DNA of 64,000 bases from Anaerolineales bacterium (lineage in GTDB: Bacteria; Chloroflexota; Anaerolineae; Anaerolineales; Villigracilaceae). Position numbers and translations under genes: made by a program. Below are positions 61,390 through 64,000 of the stretch, in pieces. The DNA lies in assembly GCA_019187665.1 (NCBI GenBank), contig JABARH010000010.1, forward strand, positions 310,001 through 374,000, in the 5' to 3' direction. The notes beneath the pieces were generated by a model. It saw only the letters and a program-made list of their open reading frames with translations. It did not search any database and was not told the DNA's origin. The number at the start of each line of letters is the position of its first letter. Position 1 is the stretch's first letter.

Positions 61390-61532
61390 GAGAAATCCTT
61401 TTTTGGGGATGGATCAATGATAAAGCGTTAGCAGTAGATTGCGAATGCCCGCGTAATTTGCGTTTTTCGCTCAGCGCGCAAGTTCGGCGGCAAAGACGCC
61501 CAATCTGCGCTTTCGTGACGCGCTGATAATCG
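61390..61532. other. Gap between the FGGY kinase and GH31
   Basis: 143 bp without a gene. No clear terminator or promoter is readable; the cluster may be transcribed through. Confidence 0.4.
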
Positions 61533-63113
61533 TTACACAGGCGCGTTCAAACGCCGATAGACGCTTTTCATCTGCTTGTAGATTTGTACGAAGACTGCAA
61601 ACCGTTCATCGTATAACGCTTGATTTTCGCGCGTCGGCATATGCGTTTTTCTGATGGTAGTTAATCGCGGTACATCGGCAAATGAGATTTCGCCCAGCCC
61701 CACCGCCGCGATCCAGGCCGCGCCGCGCGCGTTGGCATAGATCGGGTCGGCGACTTGCCTGATTTCCACATTCAGCACATCCGCAAAGATCCGGCACCAG
61801 ATGTCCGATTGCGCGCCGCCGCCGACGATGTTGATGCTTTTCACTTTTTTCCCGATGAACTTTTCCACCGGAGATAACAGCCAGCGCGTGTTGAAGGCGA
61901 CGCCCTCCAGAAAGGCGCGCAGGATGTCTTCGCGCGTATTATGTAGCGACAGATTGTAAAGTCCCGCGCGCAGCGTTTTATCTTCAACCGGCGCGCGCTC
62001 GCCCCAGATCCAGGGCGTGTAGATCACGCCGTTGCTCCCTGCGGGGACGCGCCCGGCAATCTGATCCAGGATTTTGAAAATATCAGGCACGTCGGCTTCC
62101 TGCAATAACTCGTCCTGGTGATAGAGAATATTGTCGCGCAAAAAGGTGAGGTTGCCTCCCGCCGTCGCCTGCAACGCGGTGAGCAGGTAGCGCCCCGCTA
62201 CGGCGCACGGAATGGACGCCAGGCTGGAAGCGCCGTCCGTTTTCTTGAACGGCACGTGCGCCGCCATCCACGACGATGTCCCGATATACAGATGAGGCGC
62301 GTAATCTTCCACCGCGCCCGAACCGATCGCCGCCGCGCTGTTGTCAATGGCGCCCGCCACCACCTTCACGTTCATTGGCAGCCCAAGCGTCTCTGCAACT
62401 TCGCGGCGCAGAGTTCCAATGACATTTGTGCATGGCGCAAGATCAGGGAATTTTCCGCGGTCTATGCCGAGAATGCGAATCAACGAATCATCATATCGAA
62501 TCGCATCGGGGTTGCGATTGTCCGTCGCCCACGCGGTCGCGATTGAATCGAAACTTGCGACGAATTCCCCCGTCAGGCGCAGGTTGATGTAATCCAGCAC
62601 GTTCAAAAATTTATATGTCCGCGCATATGTCTCGGGCATTGCATCGCGGATGAACAGCATGTGCGCGGCGGGATCTTTGCCTGTGGGAGAGGGCATGCCG
62701 CCCGTCAGACGCACGAAGCGCAGAATTTTGAAAATGTCCGCGCCGTCCACATTGACCAGGCCGCGCAGCTGCTTTTTCAAAAACGCCGCGCCGCGCATGT
62801 CCATCCACAGGATGCAGTTCAGCAGCGCGTTGCCGTCCCGATCAACGGGGACTGTCCCCTCGCCCTGTGTGGACGCGCACACCGCGCGGATCGCGCCGGC
62901 CGCGCGCGGGTGTTTCGTCACGAGTCGTTTCGCCGCCGAAAGGAACGCCTCCCACCACTCTGTGGGCGATTGCTCCGCTCCGCCGTCGGGTGTGAGGATG
63001 AGGCGCAGGGGTTCGCTCTCCCAGCCGATCACTTTCCCGCCGACGGTTATCAACGCGACTTTCATGCTGGATGTGCCGAGATCAATGGCGAGGATGAGAA
63101 TTTCGTTTGTCAT
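61533..63113 (-). CDS. FGGY-family carbohydrate kinase (xylulokinase-like)
   Basis: 526 residues from the ATG at 63113, which overlaps the aminotransferase stop (TGATG). Phosphate loop ILAIDLGTSSMKVALITVGG at the start, substrate-side LLNCILWMDMRGAAFLKKQ, ATP-side AGAIDNSAAAIGSGAVED and NIVGGGAQSDIWCRIFADVL near the C-terminus. Phosphorylates a sugar, likely a ketose such as xylulose. It sits with glycosidases, so it probably handles the released sugar; the aminotransferase partner suggests an unusual or amino sugar. Confidence 0.9.
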   Translation of the reverse strand: MTNEILILAIDLGTSSMKVALITVGGKVIGWESEPLRLILTPDGGAEQSPTEWWEAFLSAAKRLVTKHPRAAGAIRAVCASTQGEGTVPVDRDGNALLNCILWMDMRGAAFLKKQLRGLVNVDGADIFKILRFVRLTGGMPSPTGKDPAAHMLFIRDAMPETYARTYKFLNVLDYINLRLTGEFVASFDSIATAWATDNRNPDAIRYDDSLIRILGIDRGKFPDLAPCTNVIGTLRREVAETLGLPMNVKVVAGAIDNSAAAIGSGAVEDYAPHLYIGTSSWMAAHVPFKKTDGASSLASIPCAVAGRYLLTALQATAGGNLTFLRDNILYHQDELLQEADVPDIFKILDQIAGRVPAGSNGVIYTPWIWGERAPVEDKTLRAGLYNLSLHNTREDILRAFLEGVAFNTRWLLSPVEKFIGKKVKSINIVGGGAQSDIWCRIFADVLNVEIRQVADPIYANARGAAWIAAVGLGEISFADVPRLTTIRKTHMPTRENQALYDERFAVFVQIYKQMKSVYRRLNAPV

Positions 63114-64000
63114 CACACACATGCCGCCAGCACGTTCTCGAATCGGCCCAGCGCCTCGTCAATGACTTCATCTGTATCCGCCATGGAGGTGTACATGCGC
63201 GAACCGGCCAGCGTGATCACTCCCTGCGACATATACGCCGCGCCCATCTCTTCCATCATGTGTTTGCGCGGTTTGAGTTCTCGTGCCAGGCGCAGCGGAT
63301 TCCGCAAGTCGAGCAGCATCACGCCCGACGTTTCAAGATGCACGATGGAGCCTTGATTATAGGCGACGAACGGCAGACCGTATTTTGCGATGATGACTTG
63401 CAGGCCTTTTGTCAGTCTGTCGCCAGCGCGCCCCGCGATGACGGGCGCATGGGTGCGTTCCATCTCAAGTAATGCGTAATACCCCGCCGCGCACGAAAGC
63501 GGATTCGCCGCGAGCGTCCCGCCGATGTAGGCGCGTTCGCCGACTCCGCCGATGCCCGCCGCGAATCGCATGATCACGTCCGCTCGTCCGCCGACGCCGC
63601 CCGCCATTGGGTATCCGCCTGTGACGCATTTGCCGAACACGGTCAGGTCGGGCTTGACGTTGAAGTATCCCTGCGCGCCGCCCAGGCCTACGCGGAACCC
63701 CGTCACCACTTCGTCGAAGATGAGAAGAGCGCCGAACGCGTCGCACAGTTCGCGGACTTTCTGGTTGAAGTCAAACGGCACAGGGCGCGTGCCAGATTCG
63801 GGCCCCATCGGTTCGAGGATGACCGCCGCCGTCCCGCCCCGCAATTGATTGAAGACGAGGCGGCGTTTCAACGCGCCGAGGCTGTTCGGAAAAAACTCGC
63901 TCGTCGAAGCGGTTGCCCCACGCGGAATCCCCTTCGCTTCGAGCCGCCCTGTGCCGGGGACGTGCAGGCCATACACCATCGGGTCGCTCCAGCCGTGATA
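63113..64000 (-). CDS. Class III aminotransferase (GSA aminomutase-like), 5' partial
   Basis: At least 295 residues; the frame is open to the window edge and begins YHGWSDPMVYGLH, a pattern of glutamate-1-semialdehyde aminomutase-like PLP enzymes. Asp in ALLIFDEVVTGFRVG, Schiff-base Lys in LTVFGKCVTGGYPMAGG, and YIGGTLAANPLSCAAG follow. It overlaps the kinase start, so the two are coupled. In this sugar cluster a sugar or amino-polyol aminotransferase is more likely than haem synthesis (inference). Confidence 0.85.
   Translation of the reverse strand, partial: YHGWSDPMVYGLHVPGTGRLEAKGIPRGATASTSEFFPNSLGALKRRLVFNQLRGGTAAVILEPMGPESGTRPVPFDFNQKVRELCDAFGALLIFDEVVTGFRVGLGGAQGYFNVKPDLTVFGKCVTGGYPMAGGVGGRADVIMRFAAGIGGVGERAYIGGTLAANPLSCAAGYYALLEMERTHAPVIAGRAGDRLTKGLQVIIAKYGLPFVAYNQGSIVHLETSGVMLLDLRNPLRLARELKPRKHMMEEMGAAYMSQGVITLAGSRMYTSMADTDEVIDEALGRFENVLAACV

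Noticed and set aside
63113-64000. hemL (haem synthesis)
   Set aside because: The family matches, but the coupling to an FGGY sugar kinase and glycosidases makes a sugar-related aminotransferase more likely.

Overview
The window looks like a chromosomal stretch from a Chloroflexota bacterium, most likely class Anaerolineae. The reasons are a GC content near 60% in most genes, a purH gene split in two, a two-subunit KorAB oxidoreductase, GH31/GH35 glycosidases and several conserved proteins of a type I associate with that group. This placement is inference; no rRNA gene is present to settle it. There is no prophage, CRISPR array or classical insertion sequence.

Positions 1-11469 hold a purine operon on the + strand: purK (cut by the left edge), purF, purD, purM, purH (AICAR transformylase half), purN, purH (IMP cyclohydrolase half), guaB and purB. 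It is pervaded by short CGGAT-type repeats. They fill most gaps, supply the stop codons of purF, purD and purN, and are inserted in frame inside purK and purF. purM is fused in frame to a GxxExxY protein (PD-(D/E)XK-like), with repeats on both sides of that domain. The repeat orientation and the coding-strand G/C bias both flip near 4.2-4.7 kb. This is the most unusual feature of the window.

Positions 11.5-24.7 kb hold a tRNA-Arg, a MoxR/DUF58 pair, a metallo-beta-lactamase-fold protein, and amino-acid genes (argF, rocD, an alanine dehydrogenase-like gene) with a CoA-transferase. Two unknown genes, pyruvate kinase, an EamA transporter and arfB follow. Positions 25-29 kb hold korA-korB and a GntR regulator, flanked by near-identical inverted copies of a ~118 bp element.

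Positions 29.8-42.5 kb are an accessory island. Two divergent toxin-antitoxin modules keep intact antitoxins (DUF433, HicB) but have broken toxins (DUF5615 cut short, HicA with a nonsense codon). A type I restriction-modification locus follows on the minus strand. Between hsdR and hsdM it carries a tightly coupled set: AbrB, NUDIX, a HEAT-like membrane protein, a 496-residue unknown and a second NUDIX. A REP-associated transposase with its REP palindromes lies there too, and one REP is inside hsdR in frame.

Positions 42.7-57.4 kb hold conserved unknowns, a second tRNA-Arg, tpx, hsp20, lon, a receiver domain, a MogA-like gene, efp with Arg at the modified position, a HAD-DinB fusion, fabF, fabH, tatA, a secreted protein and a DUF255 thioredoxin-fold protein. 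Positions 57.4-64 kb are a minus-strand sugar cluster: an aminotransferase cut by the right edge, an FGGY kinase, GH31 and a frameshifted GH35.
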